Shown here: in pieces, positions 28,479 through 36,746 of the stretch
Position numbering within the stretch: position 1 is the first letter of the stretch
Layout of the letters: the number at the start of each line of letters is the position of its first letter
DNA from: Polaromonas sp.
Lineage (GTDB): Bacteria; Pseudomonadota; Gammaproteobacteria; Burkholderiales; Burkholderiaceae_C
DNA length: 64,000 bases
Reading direction: 5' to 3'
Assembly: GCF_016185115.1 (NCBI RefSeq)
Contig: NZ_JACPOF010000015.1
Location: 186,001-250,000 of the forward strand
The notes under the pieces: model-generated
The model's database searches: none
Seen by the model: only the letters and a program-made list of their open reading frames with translations
What the model was told of the DNA's origin: nothing
Position numbers and translations under genes: made by a program

Positions 28479-28492
28479 TTAGCTATGCAACT
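28479..28492 (-). promoter_or_regulatory. Putative MarR operator before marR (autoregulation)
   Basis: An exact second copy of TTAGCTATGCAACT in an AT-rich setting, 23 bases before the marR start. The flanks are also alike (ATAT...TTAGCTATGCAACT.T.TG in both). Confidence 0.55.
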
Positions 28493-28672
28493 GTATGTTG
28501 ATCAGGTGATGTCCGGCAGCAAGCCTGCCCGATGTAGGCAGCTACCTACGACCATCACTTCCGGGGGACTACCAGCGGCCGGCAGGCGCAGTACTAAGGT
28601 GAAGCGGCAGGCTGGCAATCAGGCATTTCTGCCTCGTTGACACGGCCCCGTTCATCACCCAAGGAGATCATC

Positions 28673-28894
28673 ATGAACAAAGACACCGCTGAAGGTAACT
28701 GGCTCCAGTTCAAGGGCAAGGTCAAGGAGCAGTGGGGCAAGCTGACGGACGATGACCTCGACATCATTGCAGGCAAGCGCGACCAGCTCTTGGGGCGTAT
28801 CCAGGAGCGCCACGGCATTACCCGTGATGAAGCCGAGCAGCAGGTGACCGACTGGCATGCCAAAAACCCGACCAATTTTTTTGAACGCTACTGA
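28673..28894 (+). CDS. CsbD family stress-response protein
   Basis: 73 residues from the ATG at 28673 with AAGGAG upstream. It has the CsbD pattern EGNWLQFKGKVKEQWGKLTD, then DDLDIIAGKRDQLLGRIQER, and ends with a short tail. CsbD proteins are abundant small proteins induced by general stress; their molecular role is unknown. It is followed 88 bases later by another likely stress-induced gene. Upstream, GTAGG-N6-CCTAC (28534-28549) is a small inverted repeat of unknown meaning. Confidence 0.93.
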   Translation: MNKDTAEGNWLQFKGKVKEQWGKLTDDDLDIIAGKRDQLLGRIQERHGITRDEAEQQVTDWHAKNPTNFFERY

Positions 28895-28982
28895 GTTTGC
28901 GGAGCCCCTCAACCAGCGCTTCTGACCCCGTATGCATTTCGATCAGTAAAACTCACCCTACTTTCAAAAGGAGTCCCCCATC

Positions 28983-29555
28983 ATGAAACACAAGTTGCTC
29001 GTGCTCACCATGGCACTTTCCTGCACTCTCGCCGGCAACGCCATGGCGCTGACGAAAGGCGAATACAAGGCGGGGAAAGACCGCATTTCTGCAGATTACA
29101 AGGTCAACAAGCAAAAGTGCGATGGCCTGAAGGCGAACGCGAAGGACATTTGCGTGTCCGAGGCGAAGGGCGCTGAAAAAGTCGCCAAAGCCGAACTCGA
29201 ATCCCAGTACAAGCCCACACCCAAAAACATGGAGAAGGTGGGCTTCGCCAAGGCTGATGCCGCCTACGACACCGCAAAAGAAAGATGCGATGACCTGGCC
29301 GGCAATGCCAAAGACGTTTGTGTGAAGGACGCCAGGGCCGCGCGGGTCAAGGCAAAGGAAGATGCGAAAGTTGCCAAGGCTTCGGCTGACGTGAACAAGG
29401 CAGGAAGCGACAAGGTTACCGATGCGAGCAAGGACGCGAACAAGGCAAAAAACGAAGCCGATTACAAGGCCGCAAAAGAGCGCTGTGATGCGCTCGCAGG
29501 CGCACCCAAAGATTCGTGCGTGAATGACGCCAAGGCGAAGTTCGGCATGAAGTAA
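28983..29555 (+). CDS. Exported protein with three cysteine-pair helical repeats, function unknown
   Basis: A 190-residue protein with AAAGGAG before the start and a signal peptide ending GNAMA-LTKGEY. The mature part has three copies of a charged unit with two cysteines nine to eleven residues apart: KCDGLKANAKDICVSEAKG, RCDDLAGNAKDVCVKDARA and RCDALAGAPKDSCVNDAKA. The rest is Lys/Ala/Asp-rich and probably alpha-helical. The spacing suggests a disulfide-pinned helical hairpin per repeat. Similar hypothetical proteins are common in Burkholderiales, but I know of no assigned function. A strong terminator follows at 29572-29607. Confidence 0.85.
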   Translation: MKHKLLVLTMALSCTLAGNAMALTKGEYKAGKDRISADYKVNKQKCDGLKANAKDICVSEAKGAEKVAKAELESQYKPTPKNMEKVGFAKADAAYDTAKERCDDLAGNAKDVCVKDARAARVKAKEDAKVAKASADVNKAGSDKVTDASKDANKAKNEADYKAAKERCDALAGAPKDSCVNDAKAKFGMK

Positions 29556-29571
29556 GCACTTTGAAGATTAC

Positions 29572-29607
29572 AAAACCCGGCATGCATGCGCATGGCCGGG
29601 TTTTTTT
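29572..29607 (+). terminator. Rho-independent terminator
   Basis: Stem AAAACCCGGC / GCCGGGTTTT around a 13-base loop, followed by a run of T (29601-29607). It ends the csbD-exported protein region. Confidence 0.85.
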
Positions 29608-29681
29608 ATCACCGCTCCGTTCATCATGGATGGCGGATCAGCTCTGCAATGCCGCAGCAGCAGGTCACTGCAAATCCTGAC

Positions 29682-30392
29682 TCACGCAAACCAGGTAATC
29701 TTCCCCGTAGCGACGTCGTGCATGGCAGAAACAATCTTCACTTTGCCATCCCTGACCAGTTCTGCAATCACCGGGCTTTTCCTGAGCACCATGTCTGCAG
29801 CGTCTTTGGCGTTCTGGTCTGCCAGCTGCTGCACCAGCTCCTTGTTCTTTGAGCTCGGTACGCCGGAGTATTTGAGCTTGCTCATGGATGGCCGGATGTT
29901 GGCCAGCATGGCGGTCAGGTTGCCCAGTTTGGCGTCGTCCACGGCCCCCTTGATGGCGCCGCACTCGGTGTGGCCCAGCACCACGACCAGTTTGGAGCCT
30001 ACCAGTTTGGTCGCGAATTCGAGGCTGCCGAGGATGTCCGTATTGACAAAATTGCCGGCGACACGCGCTGCAAAAATGTCACCCAGGCGCTGGTCAAACA
30101 CCAGCTCCGGCGGTACGCGGCTGTCAATGCAGCCCACGATGACTGCAATGGGTGATTGCTGATTGGCGGTTTCCCTGACCTGTTTCACCAAATCGCAATT
30201 GACGGTTTTGCCGGCAACAAATCTGGCATTGCCATCCTGCAGGCGCTTTAATGCCGCATCCGGTGTCATGGCCGTCTGGCTGTCCTTGGTAAATACCGCG
30301 CAACTCTCCTGCGCCTGGGCGGAGGTCACTGCAGCTCCGGTCAAAGCTGCAAAACCAACAAAATTCTTCAGTGACTGGCGACGTGAAACCAT
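29682..30392 (-). CDS. Beta-class carbonic anhydrase with export signal
   Basis: 236 residues from the ATG at 30392, with GGGAG eight bases upstream. Zinc ligands are in VGCIDSRVPPE (CxDSR) and VLGHTECGAIKG (HxxC). The N-terminus SRRQSLKNFVGFAALTGAA ending SAQAQ resembles a Tat or Sec signal, so the enzyme is probably periplasmic, unlike housekeeping cytoplasmic beta-CAs. It interconverts CO2 and bicarbonate. It is convergent with the csbD block and divergent from the MFS gene. Confidence 0.92.
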   Translation of the reverse strand: MVSRRQSLKNFVGFAALTGAAVTSAQAQESCAVFTKDSQTAMTPDAALKRLQDGNARFVAGKTVNCDLVKQVRETANQQSPIAVIVGCIDSRVPPELVFDQRLGDIFAARVAGNFVNTDILGSLEFATKLVGSKLVVVLGHTECGAIKGAVDDAKLGNLTAMLANIRPSMSKLKYSGVPSSKNKELVQQLADQNAKDAADMVLRKSPVIAELVRDGKVKIVSAMHDVATGKITWFA

Positions 30393-30613
30393 GGCTGAGC
30401 TCCCTGTAAAAGTTATAAATTGGGAGCGTATTCTGTTACAAATAGGGTGGTTTACTGAGGTGGGTAAACCCGTGGGTGGGTATTTGCACAGCATTTTTGG
30501 CTGCGGCTGGCCTCTACTCCCGATACTTTTAAACTAGGCGGTTTTCCCGGCCAGCCCATGGTGCGCACGCGCATGGCCATCAGCTGGCCTGCATCCCTGC
30601 AAAAAAGGTCAGC

Positions 30614-32008
30614 ATGTTTGTTCAGGATGGTTTGCCCCCGCGTGAGCGCACGCGGGCGCTGTGGGTGATTATTCCGGGGATCCTCGTCACGGTACTCGAC
30701 GGCACCATCGTCAACCTGGCACTGCCCGACATCACGCGTGAGCTGCATGCCACCGCAGCCCAGTCCATCTGGGTCATCAACGCCTACCAGATCGCCATCA
30801 TTGCCCTGCTGCTGCCGCTGGCAACACTGGGTGACGCTGCGGGTTACCGGCGTGTGTACCTGTTCGGCATGGCGCTTTTCACGGCGGCATCGGTGGCCTG
30901 TACCTTTGCAGATTCGTTGACCACGCTTGCACTGGCGCGGGGTGTGCAGGGTGTAGGTGCGGCAGGCATCATGGGCGTGAATGCGGCGCTGGTACGCCTG
31001 ACCTATCCGCGTGCACGTCTGGGCCGCGGCATCGCATTGAACTCCATGGTGGTGGCAGGCGGCACAGTCGCCGGGCCTTCGATTGCCGCGGCCGTCCTCT
31101 CGGTGGCATCGTGGCCGTGGCTTTTTGCCATCAACGTCCCCATCGGCGTGTTTTGCCTGCTGCTGGGTCGCAGCGCCTTGCCGCACAACCTTCCCCGGGC
31201 TGACACCCCGCGCATTTCATGGCTTGACGTGGTCCTCAATATCCTCATGTTCACCCTCGTTGTGCTGGGTCTCGACGGGCTGGGTGTACGGCCGGAGGTG
31301 CAGGGTGCCGCAGGGCAGGGCGTGCCCGTGTGGCTGGGGGCTGCAGAGCTGGCGCTGGGTGTCGCGATCGGCGTCTTTTACGTGCGCAGGCAGTTGAAGC
31401 AGCCGCTGCCGCTCTTTCCTGTGGACCTCCTGCGCATCCCTGTGTTTGCGCTCTCGATGGGCACCTCGATAGGCGCTTTCTGCGCGCAGATGCTGGCCTA
31501 TGTGGGCCTTCCCTTTCTGCTTCTCGACAGTTATGGCCGTACCCACCTTGAGGCGGGGCTGTTGTTGACGGCTTGGCCTGTTGGCATTGCGATGACGGCG
31601 CTGGTGGCGGGCAGGCTGATTGGCCGCCTTTCGGGTGGCGTGCTGGGCGGTACGGGCCTCGGCCTGATGGCCCTGGGCCTGGCCTTGCTGGCGCTGCTGC
31701 CCACGCAACCCACTAATGCAGACATCGTCTGGCGCATGCTGATCTGCGGCATGGGCTTCGGCCTTTTCCAGTCACCCAACAACCACATCATCCTCACTTC
31801 CGCGCCTGCCCATCGCAGCGGTGGCGCGGGCGGCATGCTGGGCACAGCACGGTTGACCGGGCAGATCATGGGCGCCGTGTTGCTGGCGATGATCTTCGGT
31901 GTGTTCGATCCGCATGACGGCAAGGGGCCTTTGATTGCCCTGTGGCTGGCTGCTGGTTTTGCCGCGGTGGCGGGTACCTTCAGCGCGCTGCGCATCAGAC
32001 ACCTTTAG
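30614..32008 (+). CDS. MFS transporter of the DHA2 (EmrB/QacA) drug:proton antiporter family
   Basis: A 464-residue protein with 12-14 hydrophobic segments. ILVTVLDGTIVNLALPDITR is the DHA2 motif D1 (LDxTIVNVALP), and GVQGVGAAGIMGVNAALVRL matches motif C-like antiporter sequence. Start at 30614 with AAAAAAGG upstream. The substrate is unknown. Its stop codon overlaps the ligD stop on the opposite strand. Confidence 0.9.
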   Translation: MFVQDGLPPRERTRALWVIIPGILVTVLDGTIVNLALPDITRELHATAAQSIWVINAYQIAIIALLLPLATLGDAAGYRRVYLFGMALFTAASVACTFADSLTTLALARGVQGVGAAGIMGVNAALVRLTYPRARLGRGIALNSMVVAGGTVAGPSIAAAVLSVASWPWLFAINVPIGVFCLLLGRSALPHNLPRADTPRISWLDVVLNILMFTLVVLGLDGLGVRPEVQGAAGQGVPVWLGAAELALGVAIGVFYVRRQLKQPLPLFPVDLLRIPVFALSMGTSIGAFCAQMLAYVGLPFLLLDSYGRTHLEAGLLLTAWPVGIAMTALVAGRLIGRLSGGVLGGTGLGLMALGLALLALLPTQPTNADIVWRMLICGMGFGLFQSPNNHIILTSAPAHRSGGAGGMLGTARLTGQIMGAVLLAMIFGVFDPHDGKGPLIALWLAAGFAAVAGTFSALRIRHL

Positions 32009-34623
32009 CGTGTTGGGGCCCGGGGTTTGGCAGGCTTGAAGTCCATCAATCTCATGGCCGCCGTCAATGCCTTTGCGGACGCAGGGTAGCGATCCCATGG
32101 TTTGTTGCCGGTTGCCAGCCGCTCACCGATGTTCTGTACATCCCAGTGCGCGCCACCGGTGAGCTTGGGCAGTTCATCCCAGGCGACTGGCACCGACACG
32201 CCCATGCCAGGCCGCGCCCGTGCAGACCACGCACTCACCGTCGTCGCGCCAAAGCCGTTGCGCAGGTAGTCGGCAAAAATTTTCCCAACGCGGTTGGTGG
32301 GGCCGCTTTTTGCGACAAAGCGCTGCGGTATGGTGCGCGCCAGGTGCTGCACGATGAACTGTGAGAACCCCTTGACCGTGTCCCAGTCATGCAGGCGCTT
32401 GAGAGGTATCACCACATGCAGGCCCTTGCCGCCGCTGGTTTTCAGAAAAGGCACAAGGCCCAGTTCCTCCACCAGCGTGCGCACCAGCAATGCGGCTTCC
32501 TGCATCTGTGGCCATGTCACCCCTTCGCCAGGGTCAAGGTCAAAGGTCATGCGGTCGGGTTTGCCTATGCTGGATGCCGTGGCGTTCCATGTGTGGAACT
32601 CGATCGTGTTCATTTGTGCCGCAGACAGTAGCCCGCTGATGTTGCTGATCTCCAGCAAAGAGTCGTGCTCCGGGTCCAGCGCGGGGTCCAGCAGTTTCAC
32701 ACCGGGGAGTTCATCTCCCTTGGCGTGTTTCTGAAAAAACAGTTCACCGCCTGTCCCCGACGGTGCGCGCACAAGAGATACCGGCCGGCCCTTCAGGTGC
32801 GGCAGCATCACCCCGGCGACTGCGGCGTAGTGCTTCACCAGGTCCAGCTTGGTCAGGCCGCTTTGTTTGTCTATGACCCGCTCGGGGTGCGTCACGCGCA
32901 GGGATTTCGGCAGCGGCGCCGTGACAGGCGTTTTCGCGGTGCCCCTTTTGACGGGCCTGTCGGCAGTTTTCAGGTCAGAAGCTTTCACGACTTTCTCCCG
33001 GGTAATGGCCTGCGGCTTTTTGTCGCTGCGCAGGCCCTTGAACACCGCGTGCCGCACGCGATGGGTATGGGTCCACTCCGCAAACGAGATCTCAGCCAGC
33101 AGTTGGGGCTTGACCCAGTGCGGCCTGCCTTCCACTGTAGTCCCGCTGTCAAAGGGGCATATGCCTGTTTCAAGTCTGTCGAGTTGCGCGCGCAGGGCCA
33201 GCAGTAATCTGTCATTGAACCCGCTGCCCACATTGCCCGCGTACTGCAGCTTGCCTTTGTCATCATGGATGCCCAGCAGCAGCTCGCCCAGCCCGCTGCG
33301 CGAGCCCTTGGGCTCGGTAAAACCGCAGATGACGAATTCCTGTCTGTTGCCGCATTTGATCTTGATCCAGTCGGGCGAACGGCGCGACTGGTAAGGCGCA
33401 TCGGCACGCTTGCCGATCAGCCCTTCAAACCCCAGCTTGCAGGCTGTGCTGACCAGGTCTTTAGATGGTGCATCAAAAGCGTCGCTGAAACGCAGGCTGG
33501 GTGACTTGTTCTTCGCCATGATTTTTTGCAGCAGGGCGCGCCGCTCTGCCAGCGGCACATCGCGCAAATCATGGCCTGCATAAAAAGGCAGGTCGAAGAC
33601 GTAGTAGACGATGCCTGCCGCATTGGCGCTGGCGGGTGCTGCCTTTCGTCCACGGCTTACAAAAGCGCCCTGCAAGAGCTGGAAGTTGGGGATGCCGTCC
33701 TCGTCGGGCACGACGATCTCGCCGTCCAGCCAGGCGGTGTCCAGCTTCAGCGCCTTCAATGCCTTCGCCAGTTGCGGCATCTTCGCTGTCCAGTCATGGC
33801 CGTTGCGTGTGAAGCAGTTCACCTTGTCGCCGTCCAGCCGCGTCATCAGCCGGTAGCCGTCGAACTTCAGCTCGTATAGCCAGTCGCCCCCCGGCGCGGT
33901 TTCGACCAGCGTCGCGAGCTGCGGTTCGATCATGGATGGCAGCCTTGTGTTGACTGCAGCGGCAGGCAATCCAGCCGCAGTTTTCCGCAGAGGCTTGGTT
34001 TTGGGGACACGCGGGGTCATGGATCCCGGATCAGGTCCGGGATGACGTGATGCGGGCCGGGGTTTTTTCATCACGCTGTCAGGCAGGGCCTCGGTGATGT
34101 CGTAGTCGGCAGTTGGGCGCTCTTCGCTGTCGTGCTCCTTGATCAGCAGCCACGGCGCCTGCTTTTCGCCATTGCCCTTCATGCGTACAAGAGTCCATTT
34201 GCCGCGCAGCTTTTCGCCGTGAATCTCGAATTTCAGCTTGCCGGCCTTGAATCCCTTAACGGGGTCTTCGAGCGGCGACCAGGTGCCGCGGTCCCAGACG
34301 ATGACCTTGCCTGCGCCATACTGTTTGGCCGGTATCGTGCCTTCAAAGTCGCCATAAGACAGCGGGTGGTCCTCCACCTGCACCGCCATGCGCTTGACCT
34401 TGGGGTCCAGGCTGGGGCCTTTGGGCACGGCCCAGCTTTTCAGCGTGCCTTCAAACTCCAGCCGGAAGTCATAGTGCAACCGGCTGGCCCAGTGTTTTTG
34501 TACGACATAGGCCAGCGCCTTTGCATTGGGTTTGCCGTTGGCTTTGTCATTGGGGGCCGGCTCGGGCGTGATACCGAAGTCACGCTTTTGCCGGTAGAGC
34601 TCAAGCGAATCGTTTTTGGCCAT
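32005..34623 (-). CDS. ligD: ATP-dependent DNA ligase LigD (phosphoesterase-ligase-polymerase)
   Basis: An 872-residue enzyme of bacterial non-homologous end joining. The 3'-phosphoesterase domain comes first (residues about 10-180: HYDFRLEFEGTLKSWAVPKG). A basic/proline linker follows, then the ligase domain with the adenylated Lys253 in LYELKFDGYRLM and the OB-fold region to about 545. Last is the primase/polymerase domain (about 580-872) with TFDLDPGEGVTW. The linker (about residues 192-203) is encoded by a 31-base palindrome. It starts 21 bases after ku on the same strand, so both are co-expressed. Confidence 0.96.
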   Translation of the reverse strand: MAKNDSLELYRQKRDFGITPEPAPNDKANGKPNAKALAYVVQKHWASRLHYDFRLEFEGTLKSWAVPKGPSLDPKVKRMAVQVEDHPLSYGDFEGTIPAKQYGAGKVIVWDRGTWSPLEDPVKGFKAGKLKFEIHGEKLRGKWTLVRMKGNGEKQAPWLLIKEHDSEERPTADYDITEALPDSVMKKPRPASRHPGPDPGSMTPRVPKTKPLRKTAAGLPAAAVNTRLPSMIEPQLATLVETAPGGDWLYELKFDGYRLMTRLDGDKVNCFTRNGHDWTAKMPQLAKALKALKLDTAWLDGEIVVPDEDGIPNFQLLQGAFVSRGRKAAPASANAAGIVYYVFDLPFYAGHDLRDVPLAERRALLQKIMAKNKSPSLRFSDAFDAPSKDLVSTACKLGFEGLIGKRADAPYQSRRSPDWIKIKCGNRQEFVICGFTEPKGSRSGLGELLLGIHDDKGKLQYAGNVGSGFNDRLLLALRAQLDRLETGICPFDSGTTVEGRPHWVKPQLLAEISFAEWTHTHRVRHAVFKGLRSDKKPQAITREKVVKASDLKTADRPVKRGTAKTPVTAPLPKSLRVTHPERVIDKQSGLTKLDLVKHYAAVAGVMLPHLKGRPVSLVRAPSGTGGELFFQKHAKGDELPGVKLLDPALDPEHDSLLEISNISGLLSAAQMNTIEFHTWNATASSIGKPDRMTFDLDPGEGVTWPQMQEAALLVRTLVEELGLVPFLKTSGGKGLHVVIPLKRLHDWDTVKGFSQFIVQHLARTIPQRFVAKSGPTNRVGKIFADYLRNGFGATTVSAWSARARPGMGVSVPVAWDELPKLTGGAHWDVQNIGERLATGNKPWDRYPASAKALTAAMRLMDFKPAKPRAPTR
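34016..34046. repeat. Palindromic repeat translated in frame within ligD
   Basis: GTCATGGATCCCGGATCAGG followed by TCCGGGATGAC is a near-perfect inverted repeat (ATCCCGGA / TCCGGGAT). Read on the ligD strand it encodes RHPGPDPGSM between the phosphoesterase and ligase domains. The sequence type (CATCCCGGACC...GGATCC) is known as a dispersed palindromic repeat in many proteobacteria, usually intergenic. Confidence 0.65.
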
Positions 34624-34644
34624 GGCGCAGATTGCGAATGACGG

Positions 34645-35628
34645 CTATGCAGCTTTGCGCCGGGGCGCTGCGCTTTTGGGCGCTGCAGTGCGCGACTTCG
34701 CCGCCGTCTTTTTGGCGGCAGTGCCTGACGCAGCTTTTTTCCTTGCCGGCGCGGCTTCTTCCGCGCTGTCGTCATCATCTTCTTCTTCGGTCGCCGCAGC
34801 CTTGCCGGTGTTAGCACCCGGCTTTTTCAGGCTGCGCTTGAGCAGCTCGGTGAGGTCAATGATCTGCGCACCGCCGGAGGCGCCATCCTCCACAGGCTCC
34901 AGCGGGGTGACGGTCTCTGTCTTGCCGGCTTTCACGCGCTGGTGCACCAGCTTCATGATGGCGTCCTTGAACTCGTCCTTGTAATCCTCGGGGTCCCACT
35001 TCGTGCTCATGTCTTTGACGAGCTGCTCGGCCATCTTCATCTCGTTGTCGCGTATGCCGGCTGACTTGATGCCTTCGGGCGGCAGCTCAAGGTTGGTCCA
35101 GGGGCGAATCTCGTCGCCCCAGCGCAGCAGGTTCAGCACCATGCCCTTGCCCGAAGGAATCAGCGCAGCCAGATGCTGTTTGGTCTGGATCACCACGCGC
35201 GCCACGCCCACCTTGCCGGTTTTCAGCAAGGTTTCGCGCAGCAGGGCGTAAACCTTGGCGCCCTTGTTGATGGGCGCGATGTAATAGGGCCGCTCCAGGT
35301 ACACGAACGGAATCTCGCCCGCATCGACAAACGCTTCTATCTCTATGGTCTGCGTCGTTTTGGGGTAGGCATCGGCAATCTCCTTTTCGCTGAGGATGAC
35401 GTACTCACCCTGCTCATAGGCAATGCCCTTGACGATGTTTTCCTTCGCAATTTCCTTGCCGGTCTTCTTGTTGATGCGCTTGTAGCCGACCGGGTCCATG
35501 CTGCGTTTGTCCAGCCAGTCGAAGTCGATGCCCTGCTCGGACGTGGCCGAATGCAGGCCGACAGGGATGTGTACCAGCCCGAAGGTGATGGCGCCTTTCC
35601 AGAGGACACGTGAAGATGCTTCGGCCAT
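34645..35628 (-). CDS. ku: Ku DNA end-binding protein
   Basis: 327 residues from the ATG at 35628 (ASSRVLWKGAITFGLVHIPV is the normal Ku start). The ring-forming core runs to about residue 255, including GYKRINKKTGKEI and the conserved IPFVYLERPYYIAPIN. The C-terminal tail is rich in Lys, Ala and Arg (KKAASGTAAKKTAAKSRTAA), as in Ku proteins with DNA-threading extensions. The Ku homodimer binds double-strand ends and recruits LigD, encoded directly downstream. Confidence 0.96.
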   Translation of the reverse strand: MAEASSRVLWKGAITFGLVHIPVGLHSATSEQGIDFDWLDKRSMDPVGYKRINKKTGKEIAKENIVKGIAYEQGEYVILSEKEIADAYPKTTQTIEIEAFVDAGEIPFVYLERPYYIAPINKGAKVYALLRETLLKTGKVGVARVVIQTKQHLAALIPSGKGMVLNLLRWGDEIRPWTNLELPPEGIKSAGIRDNEMKMAEQLVKDMSTKWDPEDYKDEFKDAIMKLVHQRVKAGKTETVTPLEPVEDGASGGAQIIDLTELLKRSLKKPGANTGKAAATEEEDDDDSAEEAAPARKKAASGTAAKKTAAKSRTAAPKSAAPRRKAA

Positions 35629-35800
35629 GTTGTGCTTTCGATAGAGTGGCGAGAGCCGCATGAAGGGCACTTCATGTTCGCGCGTACCGCCCGTTTGACC
35701 GGTAGGACAAGGCAAATGGCCCCTGTCGGCGCGCCGTGGGTATTGGCGCGCGCTGGTTTGCCATCGGTCGCGTGCACAGCCACCCGAGACGACATTGCAA

Positions 35801-35850
35801 TTGCTATAAATTTAGTAGCTTCTCACGTGCATATTTATTGGGCTACAGCC
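35801..35850 (+). repeat. 50-bp dispersed element, copy 1
   Basis: TTGCTATAAATTTAGTAGCT followed by TCTCACGTGCATATTTATTG and GGCTACAGCC. It matches the reverse complement of 48536-48585 with 7 differences in 50 bases. It belongs to a class of short repeats (TTGCTAT...GTAGCTGCTCACG...) I recognise as frequent in Comamonadaceae intergenic regions. Confidence 0.75.
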
Positions 35851-35916
35851 CGATTTGGCATCTGAAAATGGCCTTTTTCAGGTGTTTTTGGCCGTTTTGC
35901 GCTTGCGGGAACGCTA

Positions 35917-35940
35917 AAAGTTAACATGGAAGTTAACTTT
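35917..35940. promoter_or_regulatory. Palindrome TTAAC-N6-GTTAA, site 1
   Basis: AAAGTTAAC-ATGGAA-GTTAACTTT, perfect nine-base arms. Likely a protein-binding site because a second site of the same form has its centre 30 bp away. Confidence 0.5.
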
Positions 35941-35947
35941 CTCAAGT

Positions 35948-35969
35948 TTTTTAACATACACGTTAAAAA
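35948..35969. promoter_or_regulatory. Palindrome TTAAC-N6-GTTAA, site 2
   Basis: TTTTTAAC-ATACAC-GTTAAAAA, perfect eight-base arms, sharing the core TTAAC-N6-GTTAA and a spacer starting AT with site 1. It lies 14 bases past the tetR stop. Confidence 0.5.
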
Positions 35970-35982
35970 TTGGATGTGTACG

Positions 35983-36702
35983 TCAATTTTTTGTTTTTGA
36001 GGCTGCTTCCGCTGCCATGGTACTTTCCAGTCCGGCAATCAGGGCACGCAATGTGAACTCAAAACGGTGTGATGCGGAAAGCTGTGTCACAGCCTTTACG
36101 GCTGCCTTGAGGTTGGGGTAGTCGTCGCCGGTTTCTTCCAGGACATGGGTCTTGAACTCCACATCCGGGTGGACCTTGAGTTCGCGCTCAAAGACGTTTC
36201 TGCGCTCGTGGCGCGCCACCCAGCCGGCGACAAATTCGATGATGGCGCGGGTGGCGTAAAAGGCGCTGACTTCGTTGAAGCCAGAGTCCTTGGCTGCCTT
36301 GATGGAGATTTCGTGGCGGTTCAGGATGTTGTGGCCGGTGTCTGTGCGGCGAATGCTGTAGTCGGCCAGGCCCGGCACCGCGCCATACACATCCATCAGG
36401 GCCCGGGCGTAAAGCGTGGCCCAGTGCGCCCAGCCCTCGCCGTGGTACTCGGGAGCGGGGTAGCGCTCAACCACATGTTTCACAAATTTTGCAATCAGGT
36501 CTTCGCGGCCCTGCACATGCCGGTAGAGCGCGGGCGGCGTCACGCCCAGGGCTTCGGCGACGGCCTGAAGCGTCAGGTTGCCCAGCCCAATGGTGGCCGC
36601 CGCAGCAAATATCTGCTCCATTGAAACCTGTTTTGGACGCCCAACGCTCCGTTTGGCGCGGGTTTTTGCGGTAGTGACTACCTTCTCCGATGCGGAACTC
36701 AT
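35983..36702 (-). CDS. TetR family transcriptional regulator
   Basis: 239 residues from the ATG at 36702. The N-terminal helix-turn-helix is LTLQAVAEALGVTPPALYRHVQ, preceded by a basic stretch (KTRAKRSVGRPKQ). The C-terminal helical domain (about 85-225) would bind an effector. It is divergent from hyuA with a palindromic AT-rich spacer, so it probably controls the hydantoinase operon and itself. The effector is unknown. Confidence 0.9.
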   Translation of the reverse strand: MSSASEKVVTTAKTRAKRSVGRPKQVSMEQIFAAAATIGLGNLTLQAVAEALGVTPPALYRHVQGREDLIAKFVKHVVERYPAPEYHGEGWAHWATLYARALMDVYGAVPGLADYSIRRTDTGHNILNRHEISIKAAKDSGFNEVSAFYATRAIIEFVAGWVARHERRNVFERELKVHPDVEFKTHVLEETGDDYPNLKAAVKAVTQLSASHRFEFTLRALIAGLESTMAAEAASKTKN

Positions 36703-36731
36703 GGTTTCTACCAATCCCCGGAAGTTAATTT

Positions 36732-36746
36732 GTGAATAGCATTCAC
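36732..36746. promoter_or_regulatory. Putative TetR operator in the tetR-hyuA spacer
   Basis: GTGAAT-AGC-ATTCAC is a perfect inverted repeat 30 bases before the tetR start. ATTCA recurs at 36752 and 36760, giving three same-strand half-sites in an AT-rich tract. The location between divergent genes fits a TetR operator. Confidence 0.45.

Larger units (their letters stand above)
35629..35982. other. 354-bp intergenic region without a gene, several palindromes
   Basis: Lies between the ku start and the tetR end. It holds a copy of a 50-bp dispersed element (35801-35850) and two TTAAC-N6-GTTAA palindromes (35917-35940, 35948-35969). The right part is strongly AT-rich. I find no convincing small ORF. 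The ku-ligD promoter must lie in the left part. Confidence 0.7.
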
